Part shown: positions 1 through 7,803 of the stretch, in pieces
Position numbering within the stretch: position 1 is the first letter of the stretch
Layout: every line of letters starts with the position of its first letter
Source of the DNA: an uncultured Clostridia bacterium
GTDB lineage: Bacteria > Bacillota > Clostridia > Saccharofermentanales > DTU023
Reading direction: 5' to 3'
NCBI GenBank assembly: GCA_946220865.1
Contig: CAMJYM010000021.1
Location: 1-24,879, forward strand
Length of the DNA: 24,879 bases
Notes under the pieces: generated by a model
Database searches by the model: none
Told to the model about the DNA's origin: nothing
The model's input: the letters and a program-made list of their open reading frames with translations, nothing else
Translations under genes and position numbers: made by a program

Positions 1-103
1 CATAAATATTTCTGATTATAATTTCCGATTATAAACATATTTCACTGTATTTAAGGATATTTTGAGGGCGGCGGAAAGCCGGCGACCGTGCTAAAATTTT
101 ACC

Positions 104-1495
104 ATGAAACTTATCGAGCGTTTAAAAAAGTATCCTTTGCGCCAGAACGATGATTTCATTCGGCGCGCCCTTTCGGTAGCGATACCGACCATCCTCCAGC
201 AGGTGATTACCAATATGGTAAACCTCCTGGATAACCTTATGGTGGGTCAGCTTGGAGAAGCTACCATTACGGCGGTAGCCTCGGCGAGCAAATATTTTCT
301 CATTGCTTTTTTTGCGGTTTTCGGACTGGCTAATGCTTCAGGTATCTATATCGCTCAGTTTAACGGCGCTGGCCGCAGCGAAAGGGTTAAACAGAGTTAT
401 CGCTTTTCTCTCCTGTCCTGTCTGCTGGTCATGCTGCTTTTTATGCTGCCGGCCTTCTTTATGCCTCGGAAAATCGGCGCCTTTTTCACGCCGGACACCG
501 CGATTTCCGATCCCATAGCAGCCTATATGCCGCTGGTGGCTGTTGCGGGCCTTTTTCAGGCTTATTCCCTCAGCACCCAGACTGCGATGCGCTGTCTGGG
601 AGACACAAAATCCTCACTCTATATCAGCATCGTCAGCGTTTTTTCCAACGGCTTTTTTAACTATATCTTTATTTTCGGTCATCTCGGCTTCCCGGCCATG
701 GGGGTGCGCGGCGCAGCCCTGGGCACCCTCTTTGCCCGTGCTATTGAGAGCCTTTGTACCTACTGGGCATCCCGCAGCCGGCGTTTCTGTTTTCAGACCC
801 GTCTGCGTGACCTTTTCCATCTGCCCCGGGAACTTGCGTTGACCATCACACGGAGGGCCCTGCCTCTTTGTATCAATGAAATCGGCTATGGCTCAGGCAT
901 GGCTATGGTCTTTAAATTTTATGGCACCAGAGAAAGTTCTGTGCTTGCAGCCATGAATATCATGGGTACGACCTCGGATCTCTTTTTTGTGCTGACCTCG
1001 GGTATGGCCGTAGCCACAACCGTCATGGTCTCACATTTGCTGGGCGCTGATGAGCTGGAAAAAGGGCGCGCCAATGCTTATCGCATGTACAAGCTGAACT
1101 TTTTCTGTTCCCTCCTCTTCGCCCTGCTGCTCTTTGCCTCCTCTTTTATTTTCCCCGGCTTTTACAATGTGCGGCAGGAAGTTCGCGATATGGCCGCCTT
1201 TTTCATCCGTATCTACGCGCTTTTCTACATCGTATACAGCTCCAACGCGCAGGCCTATTTTATTCTGCGGGCCGGCGGAGATATGCGGCATACCCTGATG
1301 ATGGATTCTGCCTATTTCTGGCTGGTCAATATTCCCGTGGTCGGCCTGGCCGCCTACTTCACCGACTGGTCCATTTTTATGCTCTTCCTCGCCGGTCAGC
1401 TCACGGATGTATTGAAGTGGTTTGTCTCAACCCATATTCTCACGCGCGAGATCTGGGTCAGAAATCTGACCAGCGAGATGAGCGAAGACGTATAA
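104..1495 (+). CDS. MATE family efflux transporter
   Basis: A 463-residue polytopic membrane protein with about twelve hydrophobic segments in two similar halves, the usual size and layout of multidrug and toxin extrusion (MATE/NorM/DinF) antiporters. The N-terminal part (SVAIPTILQQVITNMVNLLDNLMVGQLG, residues about 24-51, is typical of the family: a Pro in the first helix and the D-xx-MVG-LG pattern). Such proteins export cationic drugs or metabolites in exchange for Na+ or H+; the substrate cannot be read from sequence. The ATG at 104 has only a poor upstream purine run and sits 7 bases after a TAAAAT-like hexamer, so the transcript may have a very short leader; no better in-frame start is visible before the first helix. 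It stands alone on the + strand, followed by an intergenic repeat region. Family call is firm, function is not. Confidence -1.
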   Translation: MKLIERLKKYPLRQNDDFIRRALSVAIPTILQQVITNMVNLLDNLMVGQLGEATITAVASASKYFLIAFFAVFGLANASGIYIAQFNGAGRSERVKQSYRFSLLSCLLVMLLFMLPAFFMPRKIGAFFTPDTAISDPIAAYMPLVAVAGLFQAYSLSTQTAMRCLGDTKSSLYISIVSVFSNGFFNYIFIFGHLGFPAMGVRGAALGTLFARAIESLCTYWASRSRRFCFQTRLRDLFHLPRELALTITRRALPLCINEIGYGSGMAMVFKFYGTRESSVLAAMNIMGTTSDLFFVLTSGMAVATTVMVSHLLGADELEKGRANAYRMYKLNFFCSLLFALLLFASSFIFPGFYNVRQEVRDMAAFFIRIYALFYIVYSSNAQAYFILRAGGDMRHTLMMDSAYFWLVNIPVVGLAAYFTDWSIFMLFLAGQLTDVLKWFVSTHILTREIWVRNLTSEMSEDV

Positions 1496-1500
1496 AGCTG

Positions 1501-1521
1501 ACAAAAAAGCTCCATTTTTGT
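1501..1521 (+). terminator. weak AT-rich hairpin after the MATE gene
   Basis: Seven-base arms ACAAAAA and TTTTTGT face each other across a 7-base loop just after the MATE stop codon. The stem has almost no GC pairs, so it would be a weak terminator at best; it is the only candidate I see for ending the MATE transcript. Confidence -1.
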
Positions 1522-1589
1522 TTCTCTTGTGACCTCATAAAGCCGAGACTTCGACTATAATGAAAGCAAGCATAAAAAGGACCTTGCCA

Positions 1590-1692
1590 TTTAGCCATTT
1601 AACGACTGCATAGTCGTTTATGATGGTTTAGCCGTTTACCGACTACTTAGCCGCTTACCGACGGTTTAACCATTACCGACGGTTTAGTCGTT
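1590..1692 (+). repeat. degenerate short tandem repeats upstream of tpx
   Basis: Four to five imperfect copies of a unit of about 18-20 bp with the core TTTAGCCGTTTACCGAC lie in a row: about 1590-1609, 1627-1645, 1647-1663, 1664-1682 and a partial copy at 1683-1692. An intervening stretch (1611-1626) carries a related TAGTCGTTTA. Copies differ by substitutions and by 1-2 bp in length, as in an old, decaying repeat array. The array ends about 40 bp before the tpx start codon. A TATAAT hexamer at 1556-1561 lies just before it, but no well-spaced -35 is visible. Role unknown. Confidence -1.
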
Positions 1693-1734
1693 GAATAAAA
1701 TAAAGGCCTGGACCAGAATTTCGAGGTACAATCA

Positions 1735-2226
1735 ATGAAAATTAAATTTGCGGGTACACCTGTTGAACTCAAAGATCGTGAACTAAAGGTGGGGGATCAG
1801 CTTCCTGATTTCCAGCTGGCCGATGGCAAACTGGAGAACAAAAGCCTTAAGGATTTTCCCGGGAAAAAGCTTATCCTGACCTTCCCCTCTGTGGATACCG
1901 AGGTCTGCGCCATGGAGCTGGCACGCTTTAATCGGGAAGTCGAAAAGCTGGAGGGTTTCACAACTCTTGCGGTTTCCATGGACTTGCCTTTTGCCCAGGC
2001 GCGCTGGTGCCAGGCTAAAACCGTGAAAAATCTCGTTGCCCTATCAGACTTCCGTGACCACAGTTTTGGCCACCATTACGGGGTCTATGTCGAAGGCATC
2101 GGCCTTCTCGCCCGCGCTGTTTTTGTCGCGGACGCTGAGAATCGTGTGGTCTACGCCCAGTATTGCGACGATGTGACCCATGAGCCGGATTATGATGCGG
2201 CCCTTAAAGCAGCAAAGGCGCTCTGA
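1735..2226 (+). CDS. tpx: thiol peroxidase (atypical 2-Cys peroxiredoxin)
   Basis: A 163-residue cytoplasmic peroxiredoxin of the Tpx type, which reduces H2O2 and alkyl hydroperoxides using thioredoxin. The peroxidatic Cys58 lies in PSVDTEVC (Thr55 three residues before it, as in the family) and the resolving Cys92 in RWCQA; the SMDLPFAQ-RWC and LSDFRD-SFG-YGV blocks and the LLARAVF segment with its conserved Arg127 are all present. Length matches the family (about 165). The ATG has a GAGGT ribosome-binding site at about 7 bp. It is monocistronic: a repeat array lies upstream and a strong hairpin terminator follows 38 bp after the stop. One extra Cys (144) near the C terminus is not a family catalytic residue. 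Confidence -1.
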   Translation: MKIKFAGTPVELKDRELKVGDQLPDFQLADGKLENKSLKDFPGKKLILTFPSVDTEVCAMELARFNREVEKLEGFTTLAVSMDLPFAQARWCQAKTVKNLVALSDFRDHSFGHHYGVYVEGIGLLARAVFVADAENRVVYAQYCDDVTHEPDYDAALKAAKAL

Positions 2227-2264
2227 GGGTGAGCGCTGTAGCGCAACGTGATTTTCCCTAAATT

Positions 2265-2290
2265 AAAGGACCGCCACAGGCGGTCCTTTT
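2265..2290. terminator. bidirectional rho-independent terminator between tpx and the CAP gene
   Basis: A perfect hairpin with arms AAAGGACCGCC and GGCGGTCCTTT around the loop ACA, followed by T on the + strand (TTTT at 2287-2290) and by a T-rich tract on the - strand. It lies between two convergent genes and can serve both. Confidence -1.
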
Positions 2291-2326
2291 ACGTGATGCT
2301 TAAAATGATCAGTTTTGCTAGCCGGC

Positions 2327-3529
2327 TTAGAAGCCGAAGTTCATGACGACGTAGATATGATTTCCAGCGACATAAACGCCCACAGCTCCGCGGACATTGC
2401 GCGCGTTGTTCATGATTTCGCGGTGGCCTTTGCCTGAATTAAAGAAGGAATTGTAAATGTAAGCGGCGTCCAACCTGCTGACGCTTCCGAAGTTGGCGAT
2501 GTTTTCACCGGCGGCATAAGTTTCACCGCCGCCGTACATAGCATTGATCCAGTTGTACCAGCTGGTGCCGTCCGGGCGGTTGTGTCCATAGTATTGTGAG
2601 AGATCGACGGCGCGCTGGTTGGATATGGCCTGCATGGTGGGATCCCAGCTTATTGCGGAAAGACCGGCATTGGCGCGGCCGGCGTTAATCATGCTGAAAA
2701 TATTGTTCTTGACGGCTTCGATGGTGGCCGGTGAAATATCGGCGGGAGGTGTGGGAGGCAAATTATCTCCTCCTGCTCCGGCTGAACCGCCATTGTCGCT
2801 GGGAAAGCCGCCTGCATTGCCTGCTCCTGCGTTACCTTGATTGCCATCCGACTGGCCTTGACCGGCGCCGGGTGCAGCTTGATTAGGAAGCTGTCCATTG
2901 TCGTAAGGAAGCTGTGGAGCCGGACTTTGCTGAGCTTCGCGAACGGCGCGCAGGATGGCTGAATCTCCCATGGCTGACAGTTGAGAATAAGTATCGAGGT
3001 ATTGCAGAGGCTTATCGTATTGGGTGAGGTCCTGGGGAGCGGGAGTTTCGGGAGCGGCGGTTTCTGCCGGGGCCTGCGGCTGAGGAGCCACATCTGGGCC
3101 AGCATCGATCAGTCCTTCCGGCATGACCAATGGGGCATCGACTGCTTCTTCCTGGGGATGTTCTTCGCTGTATTTTTTGATATCAGAGAGCACAGCGGAT
3201 AGTTTTTTTGAGCTGAGGAGACGGCTCATTTTCCCCACGCTGTCCAGAGCTTCGACTGCTTTTACGGCTTCCTGTTTTTGTGGATCTTCCGTAGCTTTAA
3301 CAGTCGTTGGGGCATTCGAGGGTTCGGTACTCTTTGTCACGGTGGTCATGGCGGTCGCCTGTAACTGCATCTCTCTTGCCTGCATTCGCACAGCTTCCTG
3401 CTCTGCTGCGGCGGGGATGAGCTGACGGGAAATCACCAGAAAGATGGTGGCCATCAGCATGACGATGACCAGAATGATGACAAACCATTCACCAAGTGAA
3501 CGAGGCTTTAGCGAACGTAAAAAATTCAT
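2327..3529 (-). CDS. membrane-anchored CAP (SCP-like) domain protein
   Basis: About 400 residues. A short basic N terminus is followed by one strong transmembrane helix (about 15-33), a long extracellular-type region rich in Ala, Glu, Gln and Pro, a low-complexity Gly/Asn/Gln/Ala linker (about 210-260), and a C-terminal CAP/SCP domain (268-400). The domain shows the usual landmarks: the early Asn/Arg helix, the GHNRPDG block with its His, GENIA, the S-GHREIMNN block with second His, and a final VGVYV...YVVMNFG strand. Bacterial CAP proteins are secreted or surface-bound; biochemical roles are mostly unknown. I chose the ATG at 3529 rather than one 6 codons upstream because AGGAG sits 6 bp before it. 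It has its own promoter (TTGAAA/TATAAT) and the shared terminator at 2265-2290. Confidence -1.
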   Translation of the reverse strand: MNFLRSLKPRSLGEWFVIILVIVMLMATIFLVISRQLIPAAAEQEAVRMQAREMQLQATAMTTVTKSTEPSNAPTTVKATEDPQKQEAVKAVEALDSVGKMSRLLSSKKLSAVLSDIKKYSEEHPQEEAVDAPLVMPEGLIDAGPDVAPQPQAPAETAAPETPAPQDLTQYDKPLQYLDTYSQLSAMGDSAILRAVREAQQSPAPQLPYDNGQLPNQAAPGAGQGQSDGNQGNAGAGNAGGFPSDNGGSAGAGGDNLPPTPPADISPATIEAVKNNIFSMINAGRANAGLSAISWDPTMQAISNQRAVDLSQYYGHNRPDGTSWYNWINAMYGGGETYAAGENIANFGSVSRLDAAYIYNSFFNSGKGHREIMNNARNVRGAVGVYVAGNHIYVVMNFGF

Positions 3530-3601
3530 GAAAAACTCCTCTTGCATGACATGTGGAAAAATATCAATGATAACGCTAAAAAGCGATGATACTCTTTTTG
3601 A

Positions 3602-3629
3602 ATTATATCGGTTTATTAAGCTATTTCAA
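3602..3629 (-). promoter_or_regulatory. sigma-A type promoter of the CAP gene
   Basis: Read on the - strand: TTGAAA, 16-bp spacer, perfect TATAAT. The -10 box is 73 bp upstream of the chosen start codon. A second, weaker TTGAAA lies one helical turn further upstream (TTGAAA, 17 bp, TTAATA). Confidence -1.
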
Positions 3630-3753
3630 TATAAGATTTCAATGTGAGACTCACTAAAATTATTATGAGAGCCAATCTCGATCCTTTTTGGGGCCATTTC
3701 CTGAGGCATTTCCTAAGCCATTGGGAAAGTGGGAAAGTTTTGATTTAGGCGAT

Positions 3754-3790
3754 AAAAAACCCTGAAAGCTCGGCTTATCAGGGCTTTTTT
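3754..3790. terminator. bidirectional terminator after tRNA-Arg
   Basis: Arms CCCTGA and TCAGGG around a 12-base loop, flanked by A6 on one side (3754-3759) and T6 on the other (3785-3790). On the - strand it starts directly after the encoded CCA of tRNA-Arg, so it is the tRNA terminator; the flanking runs would let it also work in the other direction. The 3630-3753 stretch beyond it shows nothing recognisable. Confidence -1.
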
Positions 3791-3791
3791 C

Positions 3792-3868
<77 letters not shown>

Positions 3869-3882
3869 AAACTTGCTTTTCT

Positions 3883-3910
3883 ATTTTAGCGGCTTGTACA
3901 GTACTGTCAA
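3883..3910 (-). promoter_or_regulatory. promoter of tRNA-Arg(CCU)
   Basis: Read on the - strand: TTGACA, 16-bp spacer, TAAAAT, with the -10 box ending 14 bp before the first base of the tRNA. The -35 box is part of the first unit of the repeat array at 3891-4005. Confidence -1.
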
Positions 3911-4005
3911 TTGTTTAATGGCTTGCAAGGGACTGACGATTGCTGAACATTTACCGGCTTGTATGGTCTGGTCAATGGCTGGGTGCTTGCAGTCAATGGC
4001 CGAAC
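3891..4005. repeat. degenerate tandem repeats that include the tRNA-Arg promoter
   Basis: Imperfect units beginning GGCTTG(T/C)A and containing a GTCAAT or GACGAT block start at about 3891, 3920, 3956 and 3985 (spacings 29, 36, 29). Read on the - strand, each GTCAAT becomes ATTGAC, i.e. a -35-like element; the first unit carries the real TTGACA of the tRNA promoter, and the third reads TTGACC, 16 bp, TAAATG. The array is therefore a series of promoter-like copies. A reading frame on the + strand through here (3873-4121) has no ribosome-binding site and is not convincing. Confidence -1.
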
Positions 4006-4149
4006 GTCCTGTGCTGCATAGGAGCAAAACTTTGGCTTCACTGTTCAGAATGTTTTTTCGGACGTCTATTTTCTCTTACCCAGGCTTTAAGCGACTTGCT
4101 ATACTTTGGATAAAGGAATAAAAAACGGGTCTGAATGCAGGAGAAGCCT

Positions 4150-5436
4150 ATGGAAGAAAAAAATCAAAGAAACACAGAGCTGAATACAGAGCGGAATACT
4201 GAGAAAAGGGACTATCCTTATCGGGTGCTTTTACCCTGTCTTTTTGGTCTGGAGTCTCTCGTGCGGGATGAGGCTCTGGAGGCCGGCATTTTGGAAGATC
4301 GGGTTGTGACTGCTGATGGGGAGGTCGCCCTGGGTTGCGAAAGTCTTCCTGAAGCTGCAGAAATGGCGGCACGCATGAATTTTCGCTCGCGCTGTGCTGA
4401 GCGTGTTCTGCTTGAATTGGCCCGTTTTCCGGCGACTGATTTTGACGAACTCTTCGACGGTTGCCTGGCCATCCCCTGGGAGAATTATGTCGATCCTTCT
4501 TTTGTCATCGCACTAAAGGGCTATTCGCGTAAATCGCAGGTCTATGGCATTCCTTCGGCTCAGCGAGTCCTAAAAAAGGCGCTCGTTCGCCGTCTCAGCG
4601 TGAAGCGGGGCCTTCCGGATGGCCGTGTGCCGGAGGATCCACGGAGCGGGCAGTTTCAATTGCATTTTGCGATTGTTGAGGATCAAGTGAGTATGGCTGT
4701 TGATACGAGTGGCGATGGTTTGCATAAGCGGGGCTATCGGCCGCTCCGGGTGCTGGCTCCTTTGCGTGAGACCTTAGCGGCAGCCATTTTACAGCTGTCT
4801 TTTCTGGAAAGAGAGGCTGCCTATGGTGAGGGGCTGATCGATCCCTGCTGTGGTTCTGGGACTTTTCTTATCGAGGCGGCGGAAATCCTGCGCGGTATTG
4901 CCCCCGGCCTGAAACGTCATTTTGCGGGAGAGAAGCTGCAAATCTTGGGTCAGGCCGTGTTTGACCGCGAGCGCGAGTATGCCAGAAGGCTGCTTCATGA
5001 GGAAGCCCAGCCGCTTTGTCTGATCGGACAGGATATTTCAGAGGAAGCGCTGCACGTAGCCTGGCAAAACGCAGGCCGGGCAGGTGTCGAAGATTGTATC
5101 CAATGGCGTAAAGCTGATCTGCGTCAGCTCAGAAGGGAGGAGCTGCTTGCGTCCTCTCCAAAGCGGCGTCTGCTCGTCGTGGCCAACCCCCCTTACGGCG
5201 AGCGTCTGCTCACTCCAGAAGCCGCCGGGAAACTGCTGCAATCCTTGGGGCAATTAATTCTGCCACAGGGCAGGCTGGCCGAGGGTTTTCGCTTTTCTTT
5301 GCTTAGCCCGGATTCCCATTGTGAAGAGGCGCTCGGCGCGCGTTCAGATAAACGCAGAAAACTCTACAATGGCATGATTAAGTGCAACTTGTATCACTAC
5401 TTCCGCCATAAAAGTGAAGCTGGAAAAAGAAAATAA
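4150..5436 (+). CDS. THUMP-domain class I SAM-dependent RNA (guanine-N2) methyltransferase, YpsC/RlmL-N type
   Basis: 428 residues. After a charged 20-residue tail come a ferredoxin-like/THUMP RNA-binding region (about 24-190) and a Rossmann methyltransferase domain. SAM motif I is DPCCGSGTFLIEAA (231-244); the catalytic motif NPPYGERL (346-353) is the N-P-P-Y form used for exocyclic amino groups of guanine. The end (RKLYNGMIKCNLYHYF) is typical of the COG0116 family, which modifies 23S rRNA in known members. The ATG at 4150 is preferred over one at 4135 because AGGAG lies 6 bp before it. It stands alone, after the tRNA repeat region and before a gene-poor gap. The exact modified base is not predictable. 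Confidence -1.
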   Translation: MEEKNQRNTELNTERNTEKRDYPYRVLLPCLFGLESLVRDEALEAGILEDRVVTADGEVALGCESLPEAAEMAARMNFRSRCAERVLLELARFPATDFDELFDGCLAIPWENYVDPSFVIALKGYSRKSQVYGIPSAQRVLKKALVRRLSVKRGLPDGRVPEDPRSGQFQLHFAIVEDQVSMAVDTSGDGLHKRGYRPLRVLAPLRETLAAAILQLSFLEREAAYGEGLIDPCCGSGTFLIEAAEILRGIAPGLKRHFAGEKLQILGQAVFDREREYARRLLHEEAQPLCLIGQDISEEALHVAWQNAGRAGVEDCIQWRKADLRQLRREELLASSPKRRLLVVANPPYGERLLTPEAAGKLLQSLGQLILPQGRLAEGFRFSLLSPDSHCEEALGARSDKRRKLYNGMIKCNLYHYFRHKSEAGKRK

Positions 5437-5960
5437 AGGGGCGATCGACTTTGTCCCCAAAATCGTGACTTTTCACGTTTAGATGTAAAGACATGTTTTT
5501 AACCTGTCCGTGTATTGCGGACAAACAGTGTAAAGGATGGAGTGAGCTAAGTGAGTAAATGCCTGAAATCAGGGCGTACACAAGATAAAAGATTTGTAAA
5601 GTGTTTTTGCGAATTTGTTATGAGGTTATTTTCAGCTTGTAAAATCAAGCTTTGTCCGGATAGGATTGCTGTAAGCCCTGTCACGTGAGTTATACACGAA
5701 CTTATTAACATTATTAACATTTTCCGAGGCGAAGCCAGCTTCTCACACAAATGAAACGGCTTGCAGTGTGAAAGTGAAAAAAGGATAGAAAACACATTAT
5801 TTTTATTTTTCACTTGATTTTTTCGGCCTGACGCGCTATGGAAAAATTTGGCCTGGGTTCGGCGTGCTAAACTGGTTAAAATACTGGAAAAATGATTTGC
5901 CAGTGCGAAACATATATGGAAACATGCAGAGAGACACAAAGCCGGAGGGAGATTTGATTT
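5437..5960. other. 524-bp AT-richer intergenic region, no convincing gene
   Basis: AT-rich compared with its neighbours. Small hairpins: CGTGA/TCACG at 5464-5477 followed by TTT (weak terminator for the methyltransferase) and GTCCG/CGGAC at 5506-5522. A GTG-initiated 45-codon frame (5551-5688, Cys-rich) follows a GGAG-like sequence, but its composition looks non-coding. Direct repeats of TTATTAACA-like sequence occur near 5701-5720. The aldolase ribosome-binding site GGAGGG is at 5944-5949. I see no RNA gene I can name. Confidence -1.
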
Positions 5961-7022
5961 ATGATTTATTTCAGTAGTGATTACATTAAAGGCTGTCACC
6001 CGCGCATCTGGCAGGCCATGGAAAAGAGCCTTCCGGAAGCCAGACCTGGTTACGGCGAGGATCCTATCTGCCGTGAGGCGGCAGCCATGATCCGTGCCGA
6101 AATCAAAGCTCCGGAGGCAGCTGTGCATTTCCTTACCGGGGGCACCCAGACTAATCTGCTTGCGGTTGTGGCTTTTCTTCGCCCGCACGAAGGGGCTCTT
6201 TGTGCAGCCACTGGTCATATCAATGTGCATGAAAGTGGGGCTATCGAAGCGACCGGGCACAAGGTTCTGCCGCTGCCCTCAGAAGATGGGAAAATCACGG
6301 CAGAACAGATTGATGAGGTCATGCGGGCCCATCGTGATGATCCAACGCGCGAGCACACGGTTAAACCCGGCATGATTTATCTCTCTAACACGACAGAGCT
6401 GGGAACGGTTTACCGTAAAGCGGAGCTGGAAGCCATTTCGCAGGTGGCGCGAAGCTGGGGGCTGCCCATCTATATGGATGGCGCTCGTCTTGCCTCGGCC
6501 CTGGCTGCCCCGGGACAGGATCTTGAATTCGCGGATTTACCGCGTCTACTGGATGCCTTCAGCATCGGCGGTACGAAAAATGGCCTGCTCTTCGGCGAAG
6601 CTCTGGTGATTGTGAATAAGGCTGCCCAGAGGGATTTTCGCTACATTCAGAAACAGCGCGGCGCTATGCTGGCAAAGGGCTGGCTCCTGGGAGTTCAGTA
6701 CCGGGAACTTTTCAGCGGGGATCTCTATCAGGAGATTGGCCGCTGGGAAAACGAGCTTGCGCAAAAAATTGCGGAAGGACTCGCGGAAGCGGGCTGTCGC
6801 TTTGCCCTTCCGGCCGAGAGCAATCAGCTTTTTGTCATCCTGACAAAGGCACAGATCGCTGCTCTGGAAAAGAATTTTGTCTTTGAGGTTCAGGCAACGA
6901 TGCGCGGCTGCTTTAGCGACAAACTCGCTGAAAATGAGGAAGTGGTACGCTTTTGTACTTCTTTTGCTACGAGTGGCGAAGATGTTGAAAAGCTTCTTTC
7001 CGCAGTGCGCAGCCGGTCTTAA
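5961..7022 (+). CDS. ltaE: low-specificity L-threonine aldolase (PLP-dependent)
   Basis: 353 residues, fold-type I PLP enzyme of the beta-eliminating lyase / threonine aldolase family, which splits L-threonine or L-allo-threonine to glycine and acetaldehyde. Visible landmarks: the N-terminal FSSDY, TGGTQTN (59-65, phosphate cup), the stacking His90 in VHESGA, the YMDGARL block with Asp173 and Arg176, and the PLP lysine Lys206 in SIGGTKNG. Length is usual. The ATG is preceded by GGAGGG at 11 bp, slightly long. It is separated from upp by 150 bp that holds a plausible promoter, so it is probably monocistronic. The short-chain aldolase role is likely but other beta-hydroxy amino acids could be the true substrate. 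Confidence -1.
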   Translation: MIYFSSDYIKGCHPRIWQAMEKSLPEARPGYGEDPICREAAAMIRAEIKAPEAAVHFLTGGTQTNLLAVVAFLRPHEGALCAATGHINVHESGAIEATGHKVLPLPSEDGKITAEQIDEVMRAHRDDPTREHTVKPGMIYLSNTTELGTVYRKAELEAISQVARSWGLPIYMDGARLASALAAPGQDLEFADLPRLLDAFSIGGTKNGLLFGEALVIVNKAAQRDFRYIQKQRGAMLAKGWLLGVQYRELFSGDLYQEIGRWENELAQKIAEGLAEAGCRFALPAESNQLFVILTKAQIAALEKNFVFEVQATMRGCFSDKLAENEEVVRFCTSFATSGEDVEKLLSAVRSRS

Positions 7023-7091
7023 GCTTTGCTCTGCAGATAAGATAAAGCAAAAACGATCACTCCAATCTTGCGCAGGACGATCAGCTAAGGT

Positions 7092-7120
7092 TTGCTCCAC
7101 GCGGAGCATGGAGCTAAAAT
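7092..7120 (+). promoter_or_regulatory. putative promoter of upp
   Basis: TTGCTC, 17-bp spacer, TAAAAT, ending 53 bp before the chosen upp start. The -35 is only a half match, and the spacer contains the palindrome GCTCCACGCGGAGC, which could be an operator or a chance hairpin. No PyrR-type or attenuator structure is recognisable. Confidence -1.
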
Positions 7121-7173
7121 GACTTCAAGACCGCATGGCGGAAACTGAAAACAAAGTCACGAGGAGCACTATT

Positions 7174-7803
7174 ATGGACAACGTATTCATCTTCAATCAC
7201 CCTCTCATTCAACACAAACTCAGTATTATGCGCGACAAAAACACAAATTCCAAAGAATTTCGTGAACTGGTGTCCGAAGTGGCCATGCTCATGGCCTATG
7301 AAGTCACCCGGGATCTTCAAACCTGTGAAGTGGATGTGGAGACGCCCATAGGCACAGCTCATTGCCGGCAGCTCAGCGGCAAAAAACTGGCGATTGTGCC
7401 GATTCTGCGTGCTGGCCTCGGCATGGTGGATGGTTGGCTTAAACTTGTGCCGCTGGCCAAAGTTGGCCATATCGGGCTTTATCGGGATCCCGAGACCATG
7501 AAACCGGTCGAATATTATTGCAAGCTTCCTGAGGACATTCAAAATCGTGACGTCATTGTTCTGGACCCCATGCTGGCCACGGGCGGGTCTGCGGTTGCTG
7601 CGATCGATGCTCTGAAAGCCAGAGGGATTCACAACCTTAAATTCAACTGCATCATCTCCGCACCGGAAGGCATCAAAGTCCTGCACGAGTCCCATCCCGA
7701 TGTCCCTATTTTCTGCGGCGCAAGAGATGAGAAGCTCAATGAACACGCCTACATCGTCCCGGGTCTGGGTGACGCTGGCGACCGTTTATTCGGCACAAAG
7801 TAA
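7174..7803 (+). CDS. upp: uracil phosphoribosyltransferase
   Basis: 209 residues, the standard length. Converts uracil plus PRPP to UMP in pyrimidine salvage. The PRPP loop is DPMLATGGSA (131-140), the ILRAGLGMVDG block (77-87) and the C-terminal uracil-binding segment YIVPGLGDAGDRLFGTK are all intact. An in-frame ATG lies 13 codons upstream, but the start at 7174 has GAGGAG at 7 bp and gives the usual N terminus (FNHPLIQHKL), so I use it. The stop codon is followed by a 160-base structured stretch and a strong terminator that reaches into the end of the convergent FHA gene. Confidence -1.
   Translation: MDNVFIFNHPLIQHKLSIMRDKNTNSKEFRELVSEVAMLMAYEVTRDLQTCEVDVETPIGTAHCRQLSGKKLAIVPILRAGLGMVDGWLKLVPLAKVGHIGLYRDPETMKPVEYYCKLPEDIQNRDVIVLDPMLATGGSAVAAIDALKARGIHNLKFNCIISAPEGIKVLHESHPDVPIFCGARDEKLNEHAYIVPGLGDAGDRLFGTK

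Noticed and set aside
3873..4121. 82-codon + strand frame in the tRNA-Arg promoter region
   Set aside because: Runs through degenerate repeats and the tRNA promoter, with no ribosome-binding site.
5551..5688. GTG-started 45-codon Cys-rich ORF
   Set aside because: Weak ribosome-binding site, composition unlike the genes around it, no known relatives in mind.
5689..5699. DnaA-box-like TTATACACG near AT-rich repeats, possible origin
   Set aside because: Only one near match, not the TTATCCACA consensus, and no dnaA/dnaN nearby.
5547..6260. 237-codon open frame on the - strand across ltaE
   Set aside because: It is antisense to a clear threonine aldolase and has no recognisable product; it only reflects codon use of the real gene.
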